Below are positions 8,014 through 16,360 of a stretch of DNA of 17,874 bases, piece by piece. The translations under genes were made by a program, and so were the position numbers. This DNA comes from DASQDN01 sp035630195. Its GTDB lineage: Bacteria > Acidobacteriota > Terriglobia > Bryobacterales > Bryobacteraceae. Every line of letters begins with the position of its first letter. The first letter of the stretch is position 1. The notes beneath the pieces are model-generated. The model was not told the DNA's origin, searched no databases, and saw nothing but the letters and a program-made list of their open reading frames with translations. Location: assembly GCA_035630195.1 (NCBI GenBank), contig DASQLD010000521.1:1-17874 (forward strand), in the 5' to 3' direction.

Positions 8014-9879
8014 TCACGCATCGTCCCCCGCCTTCACCTCAGCCCCAGCAAGGGCGAAGGCCGCGTTTACCAACGCGAAGTGGCTGAACGCCTGTGGGAA
8101 GTTGCCAAGTTGGCGCTGGCTTGTCGGGTCGTACTCCTCGGCGAGCAATCCGAGATCGTTGGCGGTTGAGATCACTCTCTTGAAGAGGCTGTGAGCGTCC
8201 TCTTCTCTGCCCATCATTTTATAGACCGTCACTAACCAAAATGAGCAGGCGAGAAATACGCCTTCCTCCCCGGAGAGCCCCTCTACTTGTTCCTCTGGTT
8301 TGTAGCGAAGCAACAACCCACCCTGGAGAAGCTCGCGCTCCATTGCCTTGATGGTGCTGACAACGCGCGGGTCGGTAGCCGGTAAGAAGCCGCTCAAAGG
8401 TATAAAGAGGAGGCTCGCGTCCAGACCCGTGCCCCCGTAGTATTGGGTAAAGGTGTTGAGTTCGGAGTTGAATCCCTCGCGGCACACCTCATCGAAGATG
8501 GTGGCGCGAGTCACTCGCAGGTCGTCGATGGGGAGGTCAAGACCGTGCTCTTCGGCGTATCGGATCGCTCGATCCAGCGCAGTCCACGCTGACACCTTCG
8601 AAGCGGTGAAAGATCGCTCCGGACCCCTCATCTCCCAAATGCCGCGGTCTGGATGCTGCCATACGGTGGCAACATAACGCGCGATGCCCATCAACGCATT
8701 TACGGCCTCGGGACGATGGTTGTCAAAGTGTCGGCCCGCCTCGTAGATCACTGCCGCCAGCTCACCGAAGACGTCGAGTTGGCGTTGGTCGTAGGCGGCG
8801 TTGCCGATGCGCACCGGCTTGGCTCCTTCGTAACCATCGAGCCAATCGAGTTCCACCTCGGTGAGGCGTCTTTCGCCTCGAATGCCGTACATGATCTGTA
8901 CCTGCGCCGGATCACCGGCAACAGCCCGAAGAATCCAATCGAAGAACGCACGCGCCTCCTCACGCAAACCCGCAAGAATGAAGGCGTGGATGCCGAGCGC
9001 CCCGTCGCGGAGCCAACAGAAACGATAGTCCCAGTTGCGCATGCCGCCCAGTGTTTCGGGCAGCGACGTCGTGGGCGCAGCGACCATGCCGCCCGACGGC
9101 TTGTAGATGAAAGCCTTGAGCGTGATCAGTGAACGGATCACAGTCTCCGGGTAGAGTGACGGCAGCCGAAGGGTAGCGCACCAGCGAATCCAGAACTCCT
9201 CCGTGTCACGCTCGGCTTGGGAGAAGTCGATCTCTTGAGGCGCCTCTTCATACGAGAGTCCGTAGCTGAGCGAGTACCAGACCTCTCCCCCGTGTGAGAG
9301 CTGAAAATCGGCAACGGGTGACGGAGATCCCCCAATGGGTCCACCCCGCAGGTACAGGGCGTCGGGGCCGGCGTACATCTTTGTCACACCGTGGGTCGAC
9401 ACGACGCGAGGCACGGCTCGCCCGAACGCGAAGCGCGGCGAAATCTCGGAGCGCACCGGTACTGTCCCGTCGATGCACTGGAGGAACCGGTAGACCTGAG
9501 AGTAGTCGCGGTCCCGACATGGCGGCATGAAATCGATGAGCCTTACCGTACCTGTTTGGGTGACGAAGTCCGTTTCAAGGATTAAAGTGTCCTTTCGGTA
9601 GCGCCGGCGAACCAACGTGACCGGAACGGCTGGCGCGACCTTCCAATACCCGTTGTCGCGTGTGCCGACCAGCGCCGCGAAGCAGGCGTCCGAGTCGAAG
9701 GCGGGGAGGCACATCCAGTCGATCGAGCCATCCTTCGCGACAAGGGCCGCCGTGCGCATGTCTCCGATCAATGCGTGATCCTCGATTCGAGGCGTCGGGT
9801 CCCGCACTGCGCCGGATTGGCTTGTCTTCGCCTGCGAGTCGTTTCCCTGTGACGTTGCGGCGTCTTCCCTGTTTGTCAT
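8014..9879 (-). CDS. GH15 glycoside hydrolase (glucoamylase / trehalase-like)
   Basis: Cytoplasmic inverting alpha-glucosidase of family GH15, whose bacterial members include glucoamylases, glucodextranases and trehalases. The ATG at 9879 gives 621 residues and has AAGGA 9 bases upstream; a GTG at 9960 would add a 27-residue tail with no family features. An N-terminal beta-sandwich (RIEDHALIGDMRTAALVAKD, DGSIDWMCLPAFDS) is followed by the (alpha/alpha)6 barrel with RNWDYRFCWLRDG (281-293), the likely catalytic acid E416 in DRGIWEMRG and the likely base in LLAEEYDP (E581/E582). The C-terminus LGNFPQAFSHFALVNAA is characteristic. No signal peptide is seen, so it should act inside the cell. It lies 114 bases downstream of lamB and is probably the last gene of the sugar operon. 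Overall layout resembles the mycobacterial/archaeal trehalase-type group, but substrate is uncertain. Confidence 0.93.
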   Translation of the reverse strand: MTNREDAATSQGNDSQAKTSQSGAVRDPTPRIEDHALIGDMRTAALVAKDGSIDWMCLPAFDSDACFAALVGTRDNGYWKVAPAVPVTLVRRRYRKDTLILETDFVTQTGTVRLIDFMPPCRDRDYSQVYRFLQCIDGTVPVRSEISPRFAFGRAVPRVVSTHGVTKMYAGPDALYLRGGPIGGSPSPVADFQLSHGGEVWYSLSYGLSYEEAPQEIDFSQAERDTEEFWIRWCATLRLPSLYPETVIRSLITLKAFIYKPSGGMVAAPTTSLPETLGGMRNWDYRFCWLRDGALGIHAFILAGLREEARAFFDWILRAVAGDPAQVQIMYGIRGERRLTEVELDWLDGYEGAKPVRIGNAAYDQRQLDVFGELAAVIYEAGRHFDNHRPEAVNALMGIARYVATVWQHPDRGIWEMRGPERSFTASKVSAWTALDRAIRYAEEHGLDLPIDDLRVTRATIFDEVCREGFNSELNTFTQYYGGTGLDASLLFIPLSGFLPATDPRVVSTIKAMERELLQGGLLLRYKPEEQVEGLSGEEGVFLACSFWLVTVYKMMGREEDAHSLFKRVISTANDLGLLAEEYDPTSQRQLGNFPQAFSHFALVNAAFALAGAEVKAGDDA

Positions 9880-9993
9880 CCGGACAAGTCCTTCGTCGGC
9901 TTGATAGGGTTCAGTGATCTGCGTGATCGGACCACCGACGTGTTCAGGTCTCCGCCACACGATCCTCGCAACAGAGGTGTATGGCGGCGCAGA

Positions 9994-11538
9994 TCACCAC
10001 CACGCTTCCATTTGGAGGCCCGCACTCAAGCCCTGTTGGCGACCGGTATAGGCATTGCCGCCAACGTAGCCGCGAAGGCTATCCGACCAGTTGGCGTAGG
10101 TGACGAAAAGCCGTAGGACAGGGCGCGAGAAGAATTCCGGTCCAGCGCCGATCTGCGGCGCGATGGTGAATTTGCGTAGCCAGCCCTCATAACGTCCGAG
10201 TGGATCGTCTACGTTGTCAAATCCGGCTTCGAACGCGAGCGAGGCATGTTTGTTGAAAAACCAGACAGGTCGCGCCCCGGTGCTGATCCAACGCCTGTAA
10301 CCGCTTCCCGGGTCGCCCGTGTGATTCCAGGCTGCGACGAAGATGGGCATGATGGCGAATTTGTTGTTGGGTTGGATAAGCGAATGATCCGAAAAAAGAT
10401 ACGTTTTCGCATGCCGCCAATTCTGCGTGGGCGATTGCGCCGTCGACACCAGGTTGCTTGCCGCTCCAGTTCCTACTTGAAAAATGATCGTGTGATGCCC
10501 ACCAAAAAACTCGGTTCGTTTGTGCTGCAATCCTATCGCGTGACCGTCCGCCGACGGAAGGGTGACGCCATCTGATGTCACCCGGCCAGATTTCGCGAAG
10601 GCATAATCGTACCAGACATTGATCTGACCGCCGGGCGCCTTCAACCCCATAATGCGAGCATCGATGGTGCTTTTCGCGACGTTCCCGGTGGTCACATTCG
10701 GAGACGAAGGCTGTGTCGAGCCGATATAGGCAAGTGACGCGAGGGCATTCCCGAGCGGGACATCCTCTACACCACCCCCATAGCCGCTGAGATCGGTGTA
10801 CCAGAAATCGGTGATGTGAATGTCCTGTCGCATGTAGTACCGGTTACCGGCCCAGAATTTTGCCTTCTCGAAGCGGCCCGGAAAAAGGTTGCCGCCCTGC
10901 ACAAACGCTTCGCGAAGCTTGAATTCGCTGGACGGGTCGTACGTCTGCAGATTCAGCGTTTTGGCCATCACCATAAACTCGGACTTGAACCAGGCTTTGC
11001 TTGTGTCTCGCTCCGGATTCAGCCAGTTGTTTACGAAAACCAGTTCCGAATACGTTTCCGCTTCATTCCCTAACCGGTATTTCGACAGCGCTCCGGTCGC
11101 CTGGAAAGCGGTTTGTGGACCGCCGCGTTCATTGATGCCATAGCCGGACCGCGCGTAGCCGTGGAATTCAAATACTTTGTCGGTCTCGGAGGCTTCCTTC
11201 TTGTCGAACAGCGGTGTCGAAGAGAATCGGTCAATGGCAGCCTTGTTCTGCCGAATCTGCGCCTGGGCATCCTCGAGTTGGTTCGCCGTTTCAACTGCCT
11301 TGACCTCTGCGCGAACGGCCTGCTCCATAATCTGCTTGTCGGTCTCGATCCCTTTCGATTGCGCCGCGGCAAGCTGAGCCAGCCGGGACTCGAGACTTCC
11401 GACCCGGCGAAGATAGTCCTGCTTGAGTTCAGCAAGTTCCTTTCGGATCTCGTCCACTTCGTCCGCATACAGCGATGGGACAGCGAAGCACAGTATCAAC
11501 AACGCGCATCGAAATAGAGGCTGTGCCGTACTTTTCAA
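9994..11538 (-). CDS. lamB: LamB-type maltoporin with N-terminal coiled coil
   Basis: Outer-membrane sugar channel, 514 residues. The frame extends upstream to 11757, but that part only shadows the end of ptsG. The supported start is TTG at 11538: it overlaps the ptsG TGA (TTGA), has AAGGAG about 10 bases upstream, and leads directly into a signal peptide (residues 1-25, CALLILCFAVPSLYA then DEV). Residues about 26-105 are a charged heptad-like coiled coil, likely a periplasmic or trimerising extension absent from E. coli LamB. The barrel starts near residue 122 with EFHGYARSGYG and shows LamB hallmarks FQATGALSKYRLGNEAETYSE, LREAFVQGGNLFPG and FWAGNRYYMRQDIHITDFWY. The chain ends in Trp, usual for outer-membrane barrels. 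Its place in a glucose PTS operon points to uptake of glucose, maltose-type or trehalose-type sugars. Confidence 0.92.
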   Translation of the reverse strand: MKSTAQPLFRCALLILCFAVPSLYADEVDEIRKELAELKQDYLRRVGSLESRLAQLAAAQSKGIETDKQIMEQAVRAEVKAVETANQLEDAQAQIRQNKAAIDRFSSTPLFDKKEASETDKVFEFHGYARSGYGINERGGPQTAFQATGALSKYRLGNEAETYSELVFVNNWLNPERDTSKAWFKSEFMVMAKTLNLQTYDPSSEFKLREAFVQGGNLFPGRFEKAKFWAGNRYYMRQDIHITDFWYTDLSGYGGGVEDVPLGNALASLAYIGSTQPSSPNVTTGNVAKSTIDARIMGLKAPGGQINVWYDYAFAKSGRVTSDGVTLPSADGHAIGLQHKRTEFFGGHHTIIFQVGTGAASNLVSTAQSPTQNWRHAKTYLFSDHSLIQPNNKFAIMPIFVAAWNHTGDPGSGYRRWISTGARPVWFFNKHASLAFEAGFDNVDDPLGRYEGWLRKFTIAPQIGAGPEFFSRPVLRLFVTYANWSDSLRGYVGGNAYTGRQQGLSAGLQMEAWW

Positions 11539-13355
11539 GCGACCGTCGCTCCTTTCACTAGAGCTAATCCACCGGTCACAGGGCCAGCGAGCTGGCCGCG
11601 CATTTCGGCGGCGTACTGGTCGGCGTTGAGGCCCGCCAGCAGGTGGAAGACCTGACCGTCGAGTTTGACGACTGCGGCTATGCCGGCGGCGCGCAGCACG
11701 TCTTCGCGGACTTGTCCTGCATCGTGCACCACCACTCGCAGACGAGTCTCGGCGCAACTGTCGAGCCGGAGGATATTTGTCTTGCCTCCCAGTGCGTCGA
11801 TCCAGTCACTTGCCCTTCGCGGAGCATCGGCGTCGCGCAGGCGTGGTTGGATGCCGGCGGGCGTTGGCGTCTTCACCGGCGAAGCTTCTTCGATTTCGTC
11901 CGCCTCCGGGCCCGCGCTCTTAAGATAGTCTTGCATCTCGGTCTTGAGATTATCGCTGCGTGTGCCAAAGATCGCCTGAATCCCGTCACCGACAACGACC
12001 ACACCGGCAGCGCCGAGCGCCTTGAGTTTGTCGCTGCTGACCTTCGTGATATCCCCCACTTGGACGCGCAGTCGGGTGATACACGCGTCGAGGCTGACGA
12101 TGTTCGACCGTCCGCCAAACGCGCGCACCAGTTGAAGAGCGAACTGGTCGCCAGACACGGCTCGCGCTGTTTTTGCCGCTTCATCCTCCACCTCGCGTCC
12201 TGGCGTCAGCAGGTTGAAGCGGCGGATCGCGAAGGTGAAGATACCGTAGTATAGTGCTGCCCAAATCGGTCCGATCACCAGAAGCCACAACGCCCCCTGT
12301 GATTTCGGGAAGAGCACGATGTAATCGATGAGCCCGTGCGAGAAGGTGAAGCCGTGTTTGATGCCCAGCTCAACGCATAGAAAGTATGCTACGCCGGCAA
12401 GCACTGCGTGGGTGATGTAAAGCAGCGGAGCCACAAACATAAATGCAAACTCGATAGGCTCCGTGATACCGGTCAGAAACGCTGTTAGGGCGCCGGAGAT
12501 CATGAGGCTTCCGACTTTTGTGCGCTGCTCCGGCCTGGCGGAGCGCCAGATCGCCAGCGCGGCGGCAGGAAGCCCGAACATCTTGAAAAGGTAGCCGCCG
12601 CTCATATTGCCTGCCGTGGGATCACCGGCGATGAAACGCGCGATTTCGCCATTCACCACGGCGCCGGTCGCGGGATCGGTGTACGCGCCGGTGCGGAAGA
12701 AAAACGGGACGTTCCAGACGTGGTGAAGTCCGAATGGGATGAGTGATCGCTCGACTACTCCGTAGATCGTGAACGCGAGCGCGGGACTGCCGTGCACAGC
12801 CCAGTCGGAGAATCGTCGAATCACTACGGCTACCGGCGGCCATACGAAACTGAGTACAGCCCCGAGCGCGATCACCGAAAATGCAGTGATGATGGGCACT
12901 GACCGTTTGCCCGAGAAAAAACCCAGATAGCTTGGCAGTTGAAGCCGGTAGAAGCGATTGAACGCCCACGCAGCGATGAGACCCACACAGATGCCGCCGA
13001 AAGCGCCGGTCTCGATCGAATCGATGCCCATAATGGGCTTGGTTTCGATCCCCAGGAGTTTGGCGCAAAGCCCCAAGGCGGCCAGGAAGACGACATAACC
13101 CACAGTTCCTGCAAGCGCGGCTACGCCGTCGTTTTCAGTCAGCCCGATCGCTACGCCGATGGCGAACAGCAATGGCAGGTTTCCGAAAATCGCGCTGCCT
13201 GACGCGGCCATGACCTGTGAAAGCGCCTCGGGCAGCCATGTGAAATTGGCGCTGCCGACGCCGAGCAGGATACCGGCGACCGGCAGCACGGATACCGGCA
13301 GCATCATGCACTTGCCTATTTTCTGAAGAAACGCGAAAGTGCTCGAGGAGGCCAT
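11535..13355 (-). CDS. ptsG: PTS glucose-type EIIC-EIIB with a second EIIB-like domain
   Basis: Inner-membrane glucose permease that phosphorylates its sugar during transport. The EIIC part (about residues 1-385) follows E. coli PtsG closely: MLPVSVLPVAGILLGVGSAN, IPFGLHHVWNVPF, AGDPTAGN, LTGITEPIEFAFMFVAP and FSHGLIDYIVL. EIIB1 (about 403-480) carries phospho-accepting C425 in LDACITRLRV. After a Pro/Ala-rich linker a second EIIB-like domain (about 512-590) has C534 in LDSCAETRLRV, with one extra residue between Cys and RLRV. Total length is 606 against 477 for E. coli PtsG; the difference is this added domain. The ATG at 13355 has GGTGA 5 bases upstream and aligns with the E. coli start; a GTG at 13364 overlapping the upstream stop is an alternative. 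Translation is likely coupled to both neighbours. The second domain's function is unknown. Confidence 0.95.
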   Translation of the reverse strand: MASSSTFAFLQKIGKCMMLPVSVLPVAGILLGVGSANFTWLPEALSQVMAASGSAIFGNLPLLFAIGVAIGLTENDGVAALAGTVGYVVFLAALGLCAKLLGIETKPIMGIDSIETGAFGGICVGLIAAWAFNRFYRLQLPSYLGFFSGKRSVPIITAFSVIALGAVLSFVWPPVAVVIRRFSDWAVHGSPALAFTIYGVVERSLIPFGLHHVWNVPFFFRTGAYTDPATGAVVNGEIARFIAGDPTAGNMSGGYLFKMFGLPAAALAIWRSARPEQRTKVGSLMISGALTAFLTGITEPIEFAFMFVAPLLYITHAVLAGVAYFLCVELGIKHGFTFSHGLIDYIVLFPKSQGALWLLVIGPIWAALYYGIFTFAIRRFNLLTPGREVEDEAAKTARAVSGDQFALQLVRAFGGRSNIVSLDACITRLRVQVGDITKVSSDKLKALGAAGVVVVGDGIQAIFGTRSDNLKTEMQDYLKSAGPEADEIEEASPVKTPTPAGIQPRLRDADAPRRASDWIDALGGKTNILRLDSCAETRLRVVVHDAGQVREDVLRAAGIAAVVKLDGQVFHLLAGLNADQYAAEMRGQLAGPVTGGLALVKGATVA

Positions 13356-13360
13356 ATCGT

Positions 13361-15922
13361 TCACCGGGTGTTCAGAGTGGATGTTGAGGGTTCGCCGTCG
13401 GGGTCAGGAACGAGAGCGCGCACTTGTCCCGCGGACTCTGCTGCGAGGGCCCGCTCTGCGAGTTCCCGGCAGGCGTCGATGCGCAGAGTGCGGATCTGCG
13501 CCTTCACTGCGGGAATTGCCGGCAGGCTGACGCTGAGTTCGTCCACCCCGATTCCCAGCAGGATGGGTATGGCGCGCGGATCGCTCGCGATGCCTCCGCA
13601 AACTCCCACTTGTCTGCCTTGCGGTTGGGCGCCTTTGACGGTGTGAGCAATCAGCCTGAGGACCGCTGGGTTAAGACCGTCTACCTGTGGAGCGAGCTTC
13701 GGATGCCCCCGGTCCATTGCGAGCGTGTATTGCGTAAGGTCATTGGTTCCGATGGAAAAGAAGTCTGCTTCGCGGGCAAACTGTGCGGCCATCACAGCAG
13801 TCGCAGGAACTTCCACCATGATTCCGGCGGGTATCGGCGCCACACCCAGGCTCTCAGCTTCCTCGGCGAGGACCGCCTTCACGTCCCGCAATTCGTCCAG
13901 CGTAGCGATCATGGGAAACATGACCCTGACCTTTCCAAAAGCCGACGCGCGAAGTATCGCTCGAAGCTGAGCGCGGAGAATCTCGGGGCGGTCGAGGCAG
14001 ACCCTCACACCGCGTTCACCGAGGAAAGGATTGTCTTCCTTTGGAATCGGTAGGTAGATAAGCGGCTTGTCGCCTCCGACGTCCAGCGTGCGAATGATCA
14101 GTGGATGATTTGGACCCACGACCTGGGCGATAGCCTTATAGGTCTCGAACTGCTGCTCTTCCGTCGGCGCATCGGGGCGTTCCATGAAGAGAAATTCGGA
14201 CCGCAGCAGACCCACTCCCTCACCGCCGAGATCGCTGATCTGCATGGCGTCCTTAAGTCCACCGATGTTGGCGAGGACCTCAATGCGTACGCCATCGAGG
14301 GAGATAGCGGGTTCGTGTGCGTGCTCGAAGTTCTTGTTGCGGCGCTCTTCGGAACGCTCCTGCTCCTGGCGGATGCGGGTCACTTCTTCTGGCGAGGGGT
14401 GCAGCCGCAGAGTGCCCTTATTGCCGTCGAGAATGACGACACTCCCGTTCGGCACTTCGAGGGCAGCCGGCTCAATACCCGCCAGCGCGGGAATGCCCAA
14501 GGAACGGGCGAGGATCGCCACATGGGAAGTGGCGCCACCGCGTGTAGTGCAAAAGCCGACCACGCGCGAGCGATCGAGCGCCGCTGTATCCGAGGGTGTG
14601 AGATCTTCAGCGATGAGGACAGAGTTTGGCCGGTACTCCGGCTGCGAGATTTCCTCTCCCGTCAGGATCGACAGTACCCGCAGGCCCACATCGCGCAGGT
14701 CGTTGGCTCGCTGAGCGAGCAATTGATTCCGCAGCCCGGCAAGCCGGTCCGCGTGTGTCGTAACCGCCTTCTTCCATGCAAACGGAGCGCTTTTCCCCTT
14801 CGCGATGGCGGATTCGGCAATCTCGAGAAGGTCAGGGTCGGAGACCAATTCCTCGTGCGCGGCAAAGATTGCCGCTTTTGCAGGATCGCTTTTGGCGTGC
14901 AGTTGCGCTCGCAATGCTGCGAGCTGTCCCTGCGCAGTGGCAATGGCGGCCTCAAGGCGGCGGTGCTCGTCTTTGACACCGGCGCCGGCTTCGGTGACTA
15001 CGATTTCTGTGCGGCGGACCTGGAAGACTTCGCCGACAGCGAACCCAGGTGAGGCTGGAACACCAGACAGTACAAACGGGTCGTTAGACTTGCGCCGTGG
15101 CGCCGGAGCTGCCGAAGGCGATATGGTCGTCGTCGCCGGCGCCGGAGCCGGTACGCAGCCCTCGTCCCCGCAGCCCTCCCTCAGCACCCGGGACAGTTTC
15201 TCCACGGCGGCTGCCGCATCGGGACCGCTGGCCAACACCTGCACCTTCGCGCTGTGCGTTACTTCCAGGCCCATAATGGCGGTCACGCTGCGCGCATTGG
15301 CCTGCCGGTCGCCCATCTGGAGTTTTATGGCTGACTGAAAACTCTTGGCCATGTTCGCCAGCACGGCCGCGGGCCGTGCATGCAGCCCGGTGGGATTCGG
15401 AATCACAATGGCTTCAGAGGTGATCGTGGCCGCCGCCGGCGCAGAAGCGGCGTCCTTCTCCGCCGCATAGATGACCGTGAGCAGCGCGTCCTTTCCGGCG
15501 GACACGTACCCGCTTGCGCGTTCCCACGACGTCACGCGCTCGCTGTTCGCGACAATGATCTGGGTCAGTAAACTCTTCGCGTGTGTGGCTAGGAAATCAA
15601 GGTCGAACTCGATCAGCGGAGTGCCAGTGCGCACTCTGTCGCCGGACTTCACGCGCGGATGGAATCCTTCGCCTTTCAGCATCACCGTGTCGATTCCCAC
15701 GTGCATCAACACTTCCAAGCCATCGTGTGCGCGCAAGGTGAGGGCATGTCCCGCCGCGTGAACAGAGACGATCTCGCCATCACAGCCCGCCACGAGCATA
15801 GCGTCCGTAGGATCGATAGAAAGTCCGTCACCGACCATCTTCTGTGCGAAGACCGGATCGGGGACGCGTTCGAGGGGCCAAACCTGGCCGGACAATGGCG
15901 CCAGTATCCTTAGTTGCGACAT
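13361..15922 (-). CDS. Fused PTS protein: EIIA(Glc)-HPr-Enzyme I
   Basis: Multiphosphoryl transfer protein, 853 residues, that takes phosphate from PEP and passes it through HPr and EIIA to PtsG. Domain order: EIIA of the glucose/Crr type (residues 1-153) with H59 and phospho-accepting H74 (LMHVGIDTVMLKGEGF); an Ala-rich linker; HPr (about 169-250) with H181 in NPTGLHARPA; an Ala/Pro/Thr linker; Enzyme I (about 283-850) with phospho-His467 in GGATSHVAILARS, the PEP-binding signature FFSIGTNDLTQYTLAMDRGH and C775 in VCGGIASDP. All key residues are present. The ATG at 15922 was chosen because MSQLRILAPLSG matches the normal EIIA start; the frame extends 24 residues further without family sequence. 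The ribosome site is weak (GGAAGG, about 15 bases away). It is the first gene of the sugar operon. This layout resembles NagF-type fusions, but the partner here is PtsG-like. Confidence 0.96.
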   Translation of the reverse strand: MSQLRILAPLSGQVWPLERVPDPVFAQKMVGDGLSIDPTDAMLVAGCDGEIVSVHAAGHALTLRAHDGLEVLMHVGIDTVMLKGEGFHPRVKSGDRVRTGTPLIEFDLDFLATHAKSLLTQIIVANSERVTSWERASGYVSAGKDALLTVIYAAEKDAASAPAAATITSEAIVIPNPTGLHARPAAVLANMAKSFQSAIKLQMGDRQANARSVTAIMGLEVTHSAKVQVLASGPDAAAAVEKLSRVLREGCGDEGCVPAPAPATTTISPSAAPAPRRKSNDPFVLSGVPASPGFAVGEVFQVRRTEIVVTEAGAGVKDEHRRLEAAIATAQGQLAALRAQLHAKSDPAKAAIFAAHEELVSDPDLLEIAESAIAKGKSAPFAWKKAVTTHADRLAGLRNQLLAQRANDLRDVGLRVLSILTGEEISQPEYRPNSVLIAEDLTPSDTAALDRSRVVGFCTTRGGATSHVAILARSLGIPALAGIEPAALEVPNGSVVILDGNKGTLRLHPSPEEVTRIRQEQERSEERRNKNFEHAHEPAISLDGVRIEVLANIGGLKDAMQISDLGGEGVGLLRSEFLFMERPDAPTEEQQFETYKAIAQVVGPNHPLIIRTLDVGGDKPLIYLPIPKEDNPFLGERGVRVCLDRPEILRAQLRAILRASAFGKVRVMFPMIATLDELRDVKAVLAEEAESLGVAPIPAGIMVEVPATAVMAAQFAREADFFSIGTNDLTQYTLAMDRGHPKLAPQVDGLNPAVLRLIAHTVKGAQPQGRQVGVCGGIASDPRAIPILLGIGVDELSVSLPAIPAVKAQIRTLRIDACRELAERALAAESAGQVRALVPDPDGEPSTSTLNTR

Positions 15923-16092
15923 AGAGGGTCGGTCAAGCCTTCCAACAGGAATCACCACACGATGGCAATGCCGTCCCCCAAAGGGACTTACCACGCACGT
16001 TCGGGTAGGATGAATCTTTCATTCCGCGTCCATTCCGGTAACAGGCATGATGCGAATGGAAATATCGAGTTTCTTTATTTTCTGAATGAGAT

Positions 16093-16109
16093 ACCCGCCA
16101 GACGCGGGT
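16093..16109. repeat. Hairpin ACCCGC-CAGAC-GCGGGT in the divergent region
   Basis: Perfect 6-base arms with a five-base loop, about 170 bases upstream of the EIIA-HPr-EI start and 250 upstream of the SDF-SBP start. No T-run follows on either strand, so it is not an obvious terminator. It could be a regulator site or an mRNA leader stem. Confidence 0.35.
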
Positions 16110-16308
16110 GTGGTTCTCGTGACTCGGATTCGTTCACATGGCGTACCCTTCGCTGGACCTTGGGTCTTCCTGATTGAGTAGCGTGCGGGCGGATCAATGT
16201 GGTTCGAACAAACAGATCGAGGCTGCGAAACTCCCGTTGCAAAGGATATAACGCGCCGGATGTAGAACAGTACCGTCAGAGACTGCCTATAGCGTGAGAT
16301 AGTCACGA

Positions 16309-16321
16309 CCAGATAATCTGG
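16309..16321. promoter_or_regulatory. Palindrome CCAGAT-A-ATCTGG, candidate operator
   Basis: Perfect 6-base dyad with a one-base centre, 39 bases before the SDF-SBP ATG. The symmetry and promoter-proximal position suit a dimeric repressor or activator site. No regulator gene is adjacent, so the factor is unknown. Confidence 0.35.
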
Positions 16322-16360
16322 ACCTGACGTACGCCCCTTGCATCCTGATCACGCAAACTC

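Larger units (their letters stand above)
15923..16360. promoter_or_regulatory. Divergent control region between PTS operon and SDF-SBP gene
   Basis: 438 bases without a credible gene; frames of 60-95 codons here lack motifs and ribosome sites. It should hold promoters for both divergent units, but no strong -35/-10 pair was seen; TATAAC at 16247-16252 is a possible plus-strand -10 without a good -35. It contains three short perfect inverted repeats: GTCCC/GGGAC (15973-15987), ACCCGC/GCGGGT (16093-16109) and CCAGAT/ATCTGG (16309-16321). Confidence 0.5.

Noticed and set aside
9880..9960. GTG start adding 27 residues to the GH15 enzyme
   Set aside because: The extension has no family features, while the ATG at 9879 has a good ribosome site.
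11539..11757. Upstream extension of the lamB frame by 73 codons
   Set aside because: The added residues are Arg/Ser-rich, lie entirely inside ptsG in another frame and would bury the signal peptide; the TTG at 11538 with AAGGAG is preferred.
13361..15922. Calling the fused PTS protein and permease a GlcNAc (NagF/NagE) system
   Set aside because: The EIIC matches PtsG at the glucose-type GLHHVWNVPF and AGDPTAGN stretches, and no nagA or nagB gene is nearby.
16019..16306. 95-codon minus-strand frame in the divergent region upstream of the PTS operon
   Set aside because: No ribosome site, no motif and basic, irregular composition; the region is better explained as control DNA.
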